A stretch of 8,391 nucleotides of DNA, taken from positions 1 through 8,391 of the forward strand of contig CAZKMO010000147.1 of the NCBI GenBank assembly GCA_964554015.1, in the 5' to 3' direction. The notes below the pieces were generated by a model. It saw nothing but the letters and a program-made list of their open reading frames with translations, did not search any database and was not told the DNA's origin. How positions within the stretch are numbered: position 1 is the stretch's first letter; the number at the start of each line of letters is the position of its first letter. Of the stretch, positions 1-6,045 are shown piece by piece. This stretch comes from CAYUAG01 sp964554015. Lineage in GTDB: Bacteria > Zhuqueibacterota > QNDG01 > CAYUAG01. The position numbers and the translations under genes were made by a program.

Positions 1-947
1 TTGGTTTTCATAAGTACATTCCAAGATTCTTGCCAAGAAGGGATACTATGATGTATTTTTTCAGAAGATACAAATGCACGTTCAACTTTTGCACCAGGAG
101 GATTAATAAATCTGTCGTTCTTATTGTAGGATAAATTAGATCGTTTTCTCAACATAATAAGATCATCGTAAAAAATATTAACATTATTTGAGGATGTCGG
201 AGATTGTTTAAATGACAAAAATAATTTCATGCTTTGTGTAAATTGTGGGATCATATCAGAAGTGAAAATCAACTGCTCTACATTCCATTTATTTTTTTCC
301 GGTGGATTAGCTATAATAGTGCTAAGAGAATAGCTAAGATTTCCTAGATTATTAAAAAATGATACACCAAACTTTGCAGATGCACTGTCTGTTGTCATAT
401 AAGATACTTGTATTGTATAATCAAATTTGTCAGAAAATGGTATAGTTCTTACCCAAGCTATTTTTTCATTCTGAGGTGCGCTAATATGAAGGGAATGATT
501 CCCCGAATTAGCATAGTCAACATTCCTTTGAGCAGACACGTCCATATTTACATGACCTTCAATGTGCCAATCTTGTTCGTTTCCAGTAAAATCTTTTTCA
601 AAAGAATTATTTGGAATTATTATTTGTGCAGTTTTTATTGCCTCTGAAGAAGTATCTGATGATATAGGCTTTAAAATTTCAATATACGTATGATACGCAT
701 ATCCTACTTCTTTACCTATCATTCGGATTTTATACCATTCCCCTTGCTTTTCAAAAATTTTAACAATATCCCCTTTATAGGCTTTAGCAATCACAGGTTC
801 TGTGAGATCTGGTCCTCGTCTGATATTTAAATGACCACTTGGGATATTGACAACGCCATCAACATTTTTGGTAGGGCTATCCTGGTGGGCAGACAAATAA
901 AAAGTGCCAATAAGAATCAATAAAATTATAATTGTTTGATTTTTCAT
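1..947 (-). CDS. Secreted bacterial SH3-domain protein with a CBM-like beta-sandwich, C-terminus outside window
   Basis: The reading frame is open from the ATG at 945-947 to the window edge, giving 315 residues without a stop. Residues 1-20 are a signal peptide (basic MKNQ, hydrophobic IIILLILIGTFYL, then SAHQ). Residues about 31-92 match a bacterial SH3 (SH3b) domain, with LNIRRGPDLTEPVIAKAYKGD, then EWYKIR and GYAYHTYIEI. Residues about 112-270 look like a galactose-binding or CenC-type carbohydrate-binding sandwich: NNSFEKD at the start, ANSGNHSLHI, a W before the second strand set, and a terminal NIFYDDLIMLR. SH3b domains often bind peptidoglycan or other cell-surface ligands, so an envelope or extracellular role is likely; the exact function is not visible. 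A weak AAAGGGGG ribosome-binding site lies about 12 bases before the start. The missing C-terminus could carry a catalytic or sorting domain. Confidence 0.88.
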   Translation of the reverse strand, partial: MKNQTIIILLILIGTFYLSAHQDSPTKNVDGVVNIPSGHLNIRRGPDLTEPVIAKAYKGDIVKIFEKQGEWYKIRMIGKEVGYAYHTYIEILKPISSDTSSEAIKTAQIIIPNNSFEKDFTGNEQDWHIEGHVNMDVSAQRNVDYANSGNHSLHISAPQNEKIAWVRTIPFSDKFDYTIQVSYMTTDSASAKFGVSFFNNLGNLSYSLSTIIANPPEKNKWNVEQLIFTSDMIPQFTQSMKLFLSFKQSPTSSNNVNIFYDDLIMLRKRSNLSYNKNDRFINPPGAKVERAFVSSEKIHHSIPSWQESWNVLMKT

Positions 948-999
948 AATCACTTTGTACCCCCTTTTAATAATTTGCATTTTCGATAAATAACGTTTA

Positions 1000-1047
1000 G
1001 AATCACCTGTAAAAAATGGTGCAACTATTTTTTGTCAGGTGAATTCT
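1000..1047. repeat. Long imperfect inverted repeat upstream of the SH3 gene
   Basis: The arm at 1000-1020 (core TCACCTG, then AAAAAAT) pairs with 1024-1047 (ATTTTTT, then CAGGTGA) around a GCA loop. This gives about 19 base pairs, with two single-base bulges (1035, 1043) and G-T pairs. It sits about 53 bases before the SH3 gene start on the minus strand, so it could be a leader structure or a transcription barrier. The oligo-T tract lies inside the stem rather than after it, which argues against a standard terminator. Confidence 0.6.
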
Positions 1048-1050
1048 TTT

Positions 1051-1106
1051 AGATCGCCCTGGGCTTCATAGCCCGGGGCGTTGTCTTATGGGGCTTCTGC
1101 CCCATA
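1051..1106 (+). repeat. GATC double-hairpin element, copy 1
   Basis: GATC at 1052-1055 leads into an 11-bp stem, CGCCCTGGGCT / AGCCCGGGGCG (1055-1080), with loop TCAT and one T-G wobble. A six-base spacer follows, then an 8-bp stem TATGGGGC / GCCCCATA (1087-1106) with loop TTCT. Bases 1051-1089 match 7798-7836 at 38 of 39 positions. Confidence 0.8.
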
Positions 1107-1175
1107 TGTATATACACTATCCAATTTAGTAATCTTAATAATACTATGATCATTCAATTTTTTACCATGTTATTT

Positions 1176-1230
1176 TGCGGGTTGTGAAGCCCACAGATTA
1201 TGTGCCTCGGGTAAGATACCCGAGGCGATC
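1176..1230 (-). repeat. GATC double-hairpin element, copy 2 (reverse orientation)
   Basis: Read on the minus strand, GATC at 1230-1227 leads into a perfect 10-bp stem GCCTCGGGTA / TACCCGAGGC (1204-1226) with loop TCT. An eight-base spacer follows, then a stem TGTGGGCT / AACCCGCA (1176-1195) with one mismatch and loop TCAC. The layout matches copies 1, 3 and 4, although the stem bases differ. Confidence 0.7.
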
Positions 1231-1276
1231 GAAAGTTTTTCATAGTTATTATCCTTTTATAGTTGTGTAGTAGTAG

Positions 1277-1295
1277 GGTGGGCCAACGGCCCACC
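1277..1295 (-). repeat. GGTGGGCC hairpin family, reverse copy
   Basis: This is a perfect 8-bp stem GGTGGGCC / GGCCCACC with loop GTT when read on the minus strand. It is followed on that strand by CTAC, as in the copies near 6508, 6014 and 7383. It lies between copies 2 and 3 of the double-hairpin element. Confidence 0.75.
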
Positions 1296-1331
1296 ATTTA
1301 TTATTCACCAACTGAATTTAACATAACCCTT

Positions 1332-1386
1332 GATCGCACTAGGGTTCTACCCTGGTGCGGTTATTATATGGGGGCTAAGTCCCCAT
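1332..1386 (+). repeat. GATC double-hairpin element, copy 3
   Basis: GATC at 1332-1335 leads into an 11-bp stem CGCACTAGGGT / ACCCTGGTGCG (1335-1359) with loop TCT and a T-G wobble at the sixth pair, the same place as in copy 1. After an eight-base spacer comes ATGGGGGC / GTCCCCAT (1368-1386) with loop TAA. The stem bases differ from copy 1 while the layout is kept. Confidence 0.72.
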
Positions 1387-1427
1387 TTTTCTGCGCCCAG
1401 CATTTTTTTTAACTCAACAAATTCCTC

Positions 1428-1473
1428 GTTACTTATTGGTGGGCCGTTGGCCCAACTTACATTATTGTTATTT
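1428..1473 (+). repeat. GGTGGGCC hairpin family, copy ending in a GTTA motif
   Basis: The repeat starts GTTACTTATTGGTGGGCC (22 of 23 bases match 6498-6520). It forms a short stem with loop GTT at 1438-1456 and runs through CTTACATTATT to GTTATTT at 1467-1473. This is the layout of the copies that sit beside gene stop codons, but no gene ends here. Confidence 0.6.
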
Positions 1474-1510
1474 CAAAGAATACAAGTGATTCTACTAAAC
1501 TTTATGGATT

Positions 1511-1536
1511 AGAAAAAGATCGTACGCGGTTCGATC
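1511..1536 (-). terminator. Probable intrinsic terminator of the beta-helix gene
   Basis: On the minus strand, about 30 bases after the beta-helix stop codon, GATCG pairs with CGATC. The stem extends past one T-T mismatch by two more pairs, leaving a three-base CGC loop. TTTTTCT follows directly. The stem is short, so termination may be partial. The GGTTCGATCC on the plus strand resembles a tRNA T-arm but has no tRNA around it. Confidence 0.5.
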
Positions 1537-1566
1537 CTTGTGCAAAATTTGGTTATGCATTTTTAT

Positions 1567-4443
1567 TTACTTCAATAATATAAATTTTTTAATTCCAATA
1601 TAGTTATCTGCTGTTAATTTGTATAGATATATTCCACTTGAATAGTTACGGGCATTCCATTCTAACTTATGCCTTCCTGCTGAATACTTTTTTGATATGA
1701 TAGTTTCAACCTCATTACCCAATAAATCAAAAACTTTAATTGTGACTTCACTCTGTCGAGGTAAATCAAATGTAATGGTCGTGGATGGATTAAATGGGTT
1801 GGGATAATTTTGATATAGAGTAAATTTTTGGGGAAGATTATTATTAGCCTGTATTTGAATTCCAGTAGCAGATTGTGTATTGAATTTCCAAATATTAGAC
1901 CAATGACTATGCCCACCATCATTTACTGATATAACACGCCAGTAAAAGGTTTTGTTGGTATCTAACAGACAACAATAGGTTGTATCATAAATGTTTCCTT
2001 TGTTTACTATGGGTAGGGAAAATGTTGAATCTTCTGAGATTTGAATACGATAAGTTTCAGCTTTTGTATCTTTGAGCCATTTAAATGTGGTACCCCTTGA
2101 ATTAATTGAAGCATTACTGTCAGGTTCGATAAGTAAAGGCTGATCAGGAATATTTATAACTGTGTCGTTATAAAAACATATTCTTAATGGATATGTATCT
2201 ATGTTGTATCCATTTGCATATGGTAGGTCCCATTGATCATCATTCAACGCACTTTCTTTGGCTGCCGGGTACCTATCCAAATAATCTGAATAATAATTGC
2301 CTTGTTCATTTTCAGTCCAATTATTGATTAAATCACCACCTTCAATGCTTATCGAATTGTAATGGCTAACAATATTATTTCTGTAAATATCATTTTGATC
2401 TCCAGTCACTCTTAGTGATTTTCCCCAGCAACCCGAAATTGTATTATCATATACTTTATTATTACTTCCCCCAAGAAGAATGCCATGATCAACGACATTT
2501 AGGATTCTATTGTTGCTGATAACTGAATTGTTATCATTAGTGATAATACCTATATAAACATTTTTAAAATAGTTATTCTTGATTTCAGAATTTGATGAAA
2601 ATATTATTTTGATACCATCTTCTATGATATTATCTGTGAATATCGCATTTTCAGCATATATTTCAAAACCTGAATTAGATCCAATATTAAATAATTTTGT
2701 ATTTTTTATTTCTACCTCACAACCTGTTTCAATATACGAATCGACGCCATTAAAGAAGATTTCACTATCTCTTATCTTCAACGCTGTTCCTGAATTCACG
2801 TATACGCCACCAACACCTGAATACTGATTTGAAAAAATAATTGTAGAATTCTCAATGGTTAAGGAACCACCGTCCAGAATTCTGAGATAGGTAAGTTCTT
2901 TATTTTGATTTGTCCAATTGACCTCTTCTGTTATATAAATTTCACTGTCAACAGGTTCAAAATAAGGCACTGTCTTCAATTCAGGTGTAACGACCGGTTC
3001 AATAAAAAAGGGTGATTCCGAAGGATATACGTCCAGTCCGTTCGGATAAATATGATATACTTCGTCCACATTACAACAATCAGTAGAATCAGCATAATCA
3101 CTCCAGTAATTTCCAATACTATTAAATGACCAATCATTGTTGCCATTATCAAATCCCTGATATGAATTTTCAATAAAATTATTTCTGTAAATTGTGTTGT
3201 TATTTGATGTGTTGATAATTATTCCAGTCGACGAATTTTCTACTTTATTGTTTATTATTTGATTGTAATCAGAATTATGGTGTAACGATATACCCTTGGG
3301 TACATCGGAAATTTCATTCCCCATAATTAGATTACAACATGATTGACCGTATAATGAAATACCCCCCTGGAGGTACCACTCAGATTCAGTTGCAGGAGTC
3401 TGTATTCTGTTCCCAACAACTACTGTACTATCCGAATGATATATTGTCATTCCCCACGTATGGAATCCTGACATCTCATTATTGTGTATTACAGAGTTAG
3501 GGGAATATACTAAAGAAACACACACTCCAGCTTTATATCCTAATATTTCATTATTTGAATAGAGATTATTTGAACTAAAATATGATCGTATTAATCCACA
3601 TGGGCCACCATAAATTTTATTCTGTACAAATCTATTGTTATTTGAACATGAACTTAACCATACATTGGCATGCTCAGCAGAGTAAAATTCATTGTTTTCT
3701 ATAAGGTTTCCACATGATGCATCTAAAATTAAAACACAGATATTGCTATTTACAATATTATTTTTAATAACATTATTGTGAGAATTTGTTACCACAATTT
3801 CTCTAACTAAATTTCCATAAATAGTATTGTTCTCAATAATGAGGTTTTCACATTCACTAATATCCATACCGTGTTCACCATTATCATAACATGTATTATT
3901 TTGAATGGTGAGACTATCACTGGATTCAAAACATATCCCATATACTGAATTTTCGAAAACAGTATTATTATCAATGGTGAGATTTTCGCATTCTACAATA
4001 TTGATACCATGTGGATTATTATAACATATATTGTTCTGAATGTATAGCCTATTACAGTACTTTATATGAATACCTGCCCAACTTGAATTTGTAAAAGATA
4101 TCCCCGATATTGAAGCATCCGATACCTGCTCTATAACAGCTACACATAGTGAATCATCTGCGTCAATTTCTGTCATATCAGGGCCTTCTCCAATGAGATG
4201 CAGCTGTTTTTGAATGATGAGACTCTCATGATAAACACCAGCGCCCACATGAACCGTACCTGCTTCAGCGACTGCATTGATTCCATCTTGTATCAATGAA
4301 AATCGGGTGGTATCCCAACCAGCTGTGGTTTCGTTAAAGTCAGGGCTGATCCATACTTCCGGTGGTTGTTGCGCATAAATATCGACTGTTAAGAAAGTAA
4401 TTAAAAGTAATGTGAAATTAATGAATGGTTTTTGAAAGTTCAT
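1567..4443 (-). CDS. Secreted right-handed beta-helix (NosD-like) protein with FN3-like domain and T9SS type A sorting domain
   Basis: The 958-residue protein starts with a signal peptide (residues 1-24, FTLLLITFLTVDIYA, then QQ). Residues about 48-95 have the entry of pectin-lyase-like helices (SLIQDGINAVAEAGTVHVGAGVYHE as sense, then LIGEG). Two blocks of roughly 22-residue NosD-type coils follow, rich in IxNNxxxxN and GIxxxxS. Each block closes with a GNYWSDY or GNYYSDY motif, at about 444-450 and again near 714. Residues 765-856 are FN3-like (FYWRVISVNDGG). Residues 870-958 are a type IX sorting domain (YQNYPNPFNPST, GIYLYKL). The protein should be exported, cut at the C-terminus and fixed to the surface or released. 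The helix suggests polysaccharide binding or cleavage; no catalytic residues can be assigned. AGGTG lies five bases before ATG, and a TATAAT-bearing repeat lies upstream. The gene is large for an integron cassette. Confidence 0.95.
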   Translation of the reverse strand: MNFQKPFINFTLLLITFLTVDIYAQQPPEVWISPDFNETTAGWDTTRFSLIQDGINAVAEAGTVHVGAGVYHESLIIQKQLHLIGEGPDMTEIDADDSLCVAVIEQVSDASISGISFTNSSWAGIHIKYCNRLYIQNNICYNNPHGINIVECENLTIDNNTVFENSVYGICFESSDSLTIQNNTCYDNGEHGMDISECENLIIENNTIYGNLVREIVVTNSHNNVIKNNIVNSNICVLILDASCGNLIENNEFYSAEHANVWLSSCSNNNRFVQNKIYGGPCGLIRSYFSSNNLYSNNEILGYKAGVCVSLVYSPNSVIHNNEMSGFHTWGMTIYHSDSTVVVGNRIQTPATESEWYLQGGISLYGQSCCNLIMGNEISDVPKGISLHHNSDYNQIINNKVENSSTGIIINTSNNNTIYRNNFIENSYQGFDNGNNDWSFNSIGNYWSDYADSTDCCNVDEVYHIYPNGLDVYPSESPFFIEPVVTPELKTVPYFEPVDSEIYITEEVNWTNQNKELTYLRILDGGSLTIENSTIIFSNQYSGVGGVYVNSGTALKIRDSEIFFNGVDSYIETGCEVEIKNTKLFNIGSNSGFEIYAENAIFTDNIIEDGIKIIFSSNSEIKNNYFKNVYIGIITNDNNSVISNNRILNVVDHGILLGGSNNKVYDNTISGCWGKSLRVTGDQNDIYRNNIVSHYNSISIEGGDLINNWTENEQGNYYSDYLDRYPAAKESALNDDQWDLPYANGYNIDTYPLRICFYNDTVINIPDQPLLIEPDSNASINSRGTTFKWLKDTKAETYRIQISEDSTFSLPIVNKGNIYDTTYCCLLDTNKTFYWRVISVNDGGHSHWSNIWKFNTQSATGIQIQANNNLPQKFTLYQNYPNPFNPSTTITFDLPRQSEVTIKVFDLLGNEVETIISKKYSAGRHKLEWNARNYSSGIYLYKLTADNYIGIKKFILLK

Positions 4444-4518
4444 AGTAACACCTCTTTTTGTATCATATGTCTATAACAATGAACATTTTGTATTGTATTT
4501 TGGTTAATAATTGTAGAT

Positions 4519-4559
4519 GTATAACATAATATTATACACCCTCCCATCCACATAAATAT
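4519..4559 (-). promoter_or_regulatory. Junction right-end repeat carrying TATAAT (copy upstream of beta-helix gene)
   Basis: Bases 4522-4559 match 7301-7338 at 36 of 38 positions. On the minus strand the repeat contains TATAAT (4531-4536) followed by ATTATGTTA, with GTTATAC at 4525-4519 as the core-site-like end. If TATAAT is a -10 box, the beta-helix leader is about 80 bases. No clear -35 box is visible. The same repeat also lies directly before the secreted-protein gene, which supports a promoter or junction role over chance. Confidence 0.5.
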
Positions 4560-4609
4560 GATAATCAATGGTTTTGCCTATTACATTCCTACCCACCAGT
4601 CGCTTATGA
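4519..4609 (-). mobile_element. Weak attC-like junction after brnA
   Basis: On the minus strand the brnA stop codon overlaps TCATAAG, a degraded RYYYAAC motif in which the key AAC is AAG. The junction ends in GTTATAC at 4525-4519. The right end is a clear copy of the 7298 junction, but the left end is degenerate and the two arms do not pair. If it is an attC site, it is decayed. Confidence 0.28.
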
Positions 4610-4822
4610 TGCCCACTTAATGTGAAGCCTCTTATGATTTAAAGCACAGTCCCTAAGGTAAAGGTTGATTAGGCTTTGGTATGGTATACCAAGCTCAGTT
4701 GCAAGTGACTTGAAATAGACAACAGTAGATTTATCGAGCCGAATAGTTACGGGCTGTTTAAGATGTTTGATATAGGGATTCTTCTGTCCCTTCATTGTGC
4801 TAAAATCGTAATGTTTTCTCAT
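4604..4822 (-). CDS. brnA: BrnA-type CopG-family antitoxin
   Basis: The 72-residue protein matches the BrnA/CopG antitoxin family that partners DUF497 toxins. Residues 16-22 are NPYIKHLK-like. Residues 25-30 (VTIRLD) are the DNA-binding beta strand of a ribbon-helix-helix fold. Residues 36-60 (YFKSLATELGIPYQSLINLY, then LRDCA) form the two helices. The protein should dimerise, neutralise BrnT and repress the operon. It starts three bases after the brnT stop codon, with GGAGAT as ribosome-binding site inside the end of brnT, so the pair is co-transcribed and probably translationally coupled. The toxin-first order is usual for brnTA. The C-terminal tail ends in HIKWAS. Confidence 0.9.
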   Translation of the reverse strand: MRKHYDFSTMKGQKNPYIKHLKQPVTIRLDKSTVVYFKSLATELGIPYQSLINLYLRDCALNHKRLHIKWAS

Positions 4823-4825
4823 GAT

Positions 4826-5110
4826 TTATCTCCAATATATTGATTGTTCTTGTTTGTTAGCTTTACGGGCAGAAATGATCCGAATTACAGATTCATTTTC
4901 TCTGTAGCAGTGACATACAACAAGGACATGTAATGTAAAACTCATTCCTAACATCAGGAAACGATCTTCATCATCTGAGTGATCAGGATCAAAATAGCGA
5001 AGAGCATTTTCATCATAAAAAACAGTTTGTGCTTCCTCGAAAGAGACCTTGTGCTTTCGTTGATTATCCCGATTTTTCCTTTCATCCCATTTGAATAGTA
5101 TGTCACTCAT
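4826..5110 (-). CDS. brnT: BrnT-family (DUF497) ribonuclease toxin
   Basis: The 94-residue protein has the full BrnT layout: FKWDERKNRDNQRKHKVSFE (residues 6-25), EAQTVFYD, then an acidic linker, DRFLMLG (49-55), a hydrophobic strand HVLVVCHCYR (61-70), and RIISARKANKQEQSIYW (77-93). Known BrnT toxins adopt a RelE-like fold and cleave RNA, slowing growth until BrnA binds them. Length and the conserved RIISARKA segment suggest an intact toxin. The ATG at 5108-5110 has no obvious Shine-Dalgarno sequence, and a partly palindromic sequence overlaps it, consistent with autoregulation. The upstream neighbour is a second toxin-antitoxin module, separated by an attC-like hairpin. Confidence 0.93.
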   Translation of the reverse strand: MSDILFKWDERKNRDNQRKHKVSFEEAQTVFYDENALRYFDPDHSDDEDRFLMLGMSFTLHVLVVCHCYRENESVIRIISARKANKQEQSIYWR

Positions 5111-5129
5111 ATGTACAATGTACGTATAT
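5109..5129. promoter_or_regulatory. Possible brnTA operator
   Basis: ATATGTAC and GTACGTATAT form an imperfect inverted repeat around AAT, touching the brnT start codon and containing TGTACA. BrnTA operons are known to be repressed by their own complex, so this is a reasonable operator candidate. No binding motif for this lineage is known to me. Confidence 0.3.
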
Positions 5130-5156
5130 AAATATTAAGATGCAAGTCATGTTAAG

Positions 5157-5237
5157 GTAGAACGACATTTTTAACTTGGCTGCACTGTGGTATGGTATGG
5201 TAAGGATGGGCAGCTCAAGTTCAAAAAATTGTTCTGC
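5157..5237 (-). mobile_element. Candidate integron attC site between the two toxin-antitoxin modules
   Basis: Read on the minus strand, the site begins two bases after the parE stop codon with GCAGAAC and ends with GTTCTAC; these pair at six of seven positions. Inside them is an unpaired spacer (AA against TGTC), then TTTTT/AAAAA, AACTTG/CAAGTT and GCTGC/GCAGC. Single extra bases (G at 5222, A at 5215) both bulge from the first arm, six pairs apart. The loop is 26 bases. Length 81 bp, paired core sites, central spacer and two extrahelical bases on one arm are attC hallmarks. The core sites keep the essential AAC and GTT but depart from RYYYAAC/GTTRRRY elsewhere. An ordinary hairpin repeat remains possible. 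Confidence 0.55.
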
Positions 5238-5239
5238 GA

Positions 5240-5545
5240 TTATTCCTCGTCCGTGAAAATTTCACTTTTTCTTATTTGACGATGTCCTTCAAATATTGTT
5301 AATATTTCTATTAAATCATCTTTAATTCTATAAACTAACCTATATCCTTTAATTATTAATTCTCTAATAGTCGGTTTTGAAAATTCGGGAACAACTCTGC
5401 TGATTTTGGGATTATCTTCAATTAATAATGATCTCGATATTAAAAAATCTGTGAACTTTTTTGCAATTTCAATATTATCCTCAGCGATAAAATCTTCTAT
5501 TTCAATTAATTTAATTAAGGATTCCTTTGACCAAATAATCCTCAT
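5240..5545 (-). CDS. ParE/RelE-superfamily toxin
   Basis: The 101-residue protein has the ParE/RelE toxin pattern: an N-terminal strand MRIIWSKES followed by helix residues LIKLIEIEDFIAEDN (10-24), a second helix AKKFTDFLISRSLLI (28-42), and the core RELIIKGYRLVYRI (61-74). It closes with ILTIFEGHRQ (81-90), matching the common hydrophobic-x-HxR ending. ParE members poison gyrase and RelE members cut ribosome-bound mRNA; the sequence alone does not settle which applies. The ATG overlaps the antitoxin stop codon as ATGA, so the two are translated as a coupled pair. The end of the gene abuts a hairpin that looks like an attC site. Confidence 0.9.
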   Translation of the reverse strand: MRIIWSKESLIKLIEIEDFIAEDNIEIAKKFTDFLISRSLLIEDNPKISRVVPEFSKPTIRELIIKGYRLVYRIKDDLIEILTIFEGHRQIRKSEIFTDEE

Positions 5546-5835
5546 TTTTTATCCCTTAAGGCCCTGGCAGATTTTATCTTTTCCTTTAATTGATCAGTTG
5601 TATAGAATTCCTCTGACTCAATATCCTTAATACCTCGATTTATTGATTCAATAAACTGCCTGTTATAAGTCAAATTATCATATTCATTTGGTGTTATTAA
5701 TACTCCAGCTGGACTACCATTTTGGGTAATAATTAAGGGATGACCAGTTTCTTTTAATGATTTTAGATATTTTGATATACTGGTCTTAAATTTTGCTACA
5801 GGGACAATGTCATTAGAAATGGTAAATTTACTCAT
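5542..5835 (-). CDS. Phd/YefM-family antitoxin
   Basis: The 97-residue protein has a Phd/YefM DNA-binding domain at residues 9-55: NDIVPVAKFKTSISKYLKSL, then HPLIITQNGSPAGVLITPNE. The C-terminal part (60-97) is charged and helical and should wrap the toxin. Such antitoxins bind their toxin and repress the shared promoter. The start has a good GGAGAT ribosome-binding site six bases upstream and lies just below a 34-bp palindrome, its likely operator. The gene order antitoxin then toxin, with an ATGA overlap, is the usual arrangement. Confidence 0.92.
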   Translation of the reverse strand: MSKFTISNDIVPVAKFKTSISKYLKSLKETGHPLIITQNGSPAGVLITPNEYDNLTYNRQFIESINRGIKDIESEEFYTTDQLKEKIKSARALRDKK

Positions 5836-5846
5836 TATAATATCTC

Positions 5847-5880
5847 CTATATTTTGACTAATATTATAGTCATAATATAG
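5847..5880. promoter_or_regulatory. Palindromic operator for the Phd/YefM-ParE module
   Basis: The arms CTATATTTTGACTA (5847-5860) and TAGTCATAATATAG (5867-5880) are reverse complements at 13 of 14 positions around a six-base ATATTA centre. On the minus strand the centre contains TATAAT, so bound antitoxin would cover a -10 box. The left edge is about 12 bases from the start codon, next to the GGAGAT ribosome-binding site. Autorepression is known for this family; this particular site is inferred. Confidence 0.65.
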
Positions 5881-5955
5881 GTATTTATATGGTAAAATTC
5901 AACTATTTTTTATTGCATAACATATATATTATCTACCACAAACAGGTAATGGCAA

Positions 5956-5973
5956 TTTACCAATATTGGTAAA
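5956..5973. repeat. Perfect 18-bp palindrome
   Basis: TTTACCAATATTGGTAAA is a perfect palindrome with no spacer. It is flanked by GGCAA and TTGCC (5951-5955 and 5981-5985), which could extend it into a larger imperfect hairpin. No gene or known site explains it. It could be a protein-binding site or the tip of the junction hairpin. Confidence 0.7.
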
Positions 5974-5983
5974 AGGTTGTTTG

Positions 5984-6007
5984 CCGCAGGGGCAGGAGCC
6001 CCTACGG
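5984..6007 (+). repeat. AGGGGCAGGAGCCCCT hairpin, copy 1
   Basis: The stem is CCG, a C-A mismatch, then AGGGGC / GCCCCT and CGG, with loop AGGA. The 22 bases at 5988-6009 match 8105-8126 with one difference, so this is a dispersed repeat and not a chance hairpin. No T-run follows on either strand. Confidence 0.72.
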
Positions 6008-6013
6008 AATTAA

Positions 6014-6042
6014 TTGGCCCACCCTACATGGCTTTGTTAAAT
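6014..6042 (+). repeat. GGTGGGCC hairpin family, truncated copy
   Basis: Only the right arm and tail remain: GGCCCACCCTACATGGCT followed by TTGTTAAAT. The preceding ATTAATT joins directly to the right arm, so the left arm and loop appear deleted. The copy ends against the membrane-protein stop codon. Confidence 0.6.
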
Positions 6043-6045
6043 GAT

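Larger units (their letters stand above)
948..1566. other. Gene-free 619-bp intergenic stretch with a cluster of small hairpins
   Basis: No credible coding region lies here on either strand. The stretch contains a long AT-rich hairpin (1000-1047) and eight short GC-rich hairpins at 1055-1080, 1087-1106, 1176-1195, 1204-1226, 1277-1295, 1335-1359, 1368-1386 and 1438-1456. A terminator-like hairpin follows at 1511-1536. Stems are 6 to 11 bp and loops 3 to 4 bases, in an otherwise AT-rich background. Several hairpins belong to families repeated elsewhere in the window and are listed separately. Confidence 0.8.
5915..6042 (-). mobile_element. Candidate attC-like junction between the membrane-protein gene and the Phd-ParE module
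   Basis: On the minus strand ATTTAAC (6042-6036) fits RYYYAAC exactly and lies three bases past the membrane-protein stop codon. The far end is GTTATGC (5921-5915), one base off GTTRRRY. The left side is a truncated GGCCCACCCTACATGGCT repeat. The right side, GATAATATATATGTTA, resembles the right ends at 4519 and 7298. Inside are the 18-bp palindrome at 5956-5973 and the GC-rich hairpin at 5984-6007. The outer arms beyond the core sites do not pair well, which weakens the attC reading. Confidence 0.42.

Noticed and set aside
1080..1366. GTT after the first hairpin of the double-hairpin elements read as attC ends
   Set aside because: Copies 1, 3 and 4 have GTT there, but copy 2 does not and no matching AAC lies at the other end.
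1330..1512. Plus-strand open frame of 60 codons in the hairpin cluster
   Set aside because: It reads straight through two hairpins and the GTT-type repeat, lacks a ribosome-binding site, and shows no protein-like pattern.
1528..1537. GGTTCGATCC, which resembles a tRNA T-arm
   Set aside because: No acceptor, D or anticodon arm can be built around it. On the other strand it fits a terminator hairpin followed by TTTTTCT.
1494..1558. A 65-bp attC site just after the beta-helix gene, from GCATAAC to GTTTAGT
   Set aside because: The core sites pair poorly and the inner arms are not complementary; the terminator hairpin explains the main structure.
948..1566. CRISPR array
   Set aside because: The repeats differ in sequence, length, spacing and orientation, and there are no uniform spacers.
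948..1566. Intrinsic terminators for each GC-rich hairpin
   Set aside because: Most of these hairpins have no T-run on either strand, and there are far too many in a row for the genes present.
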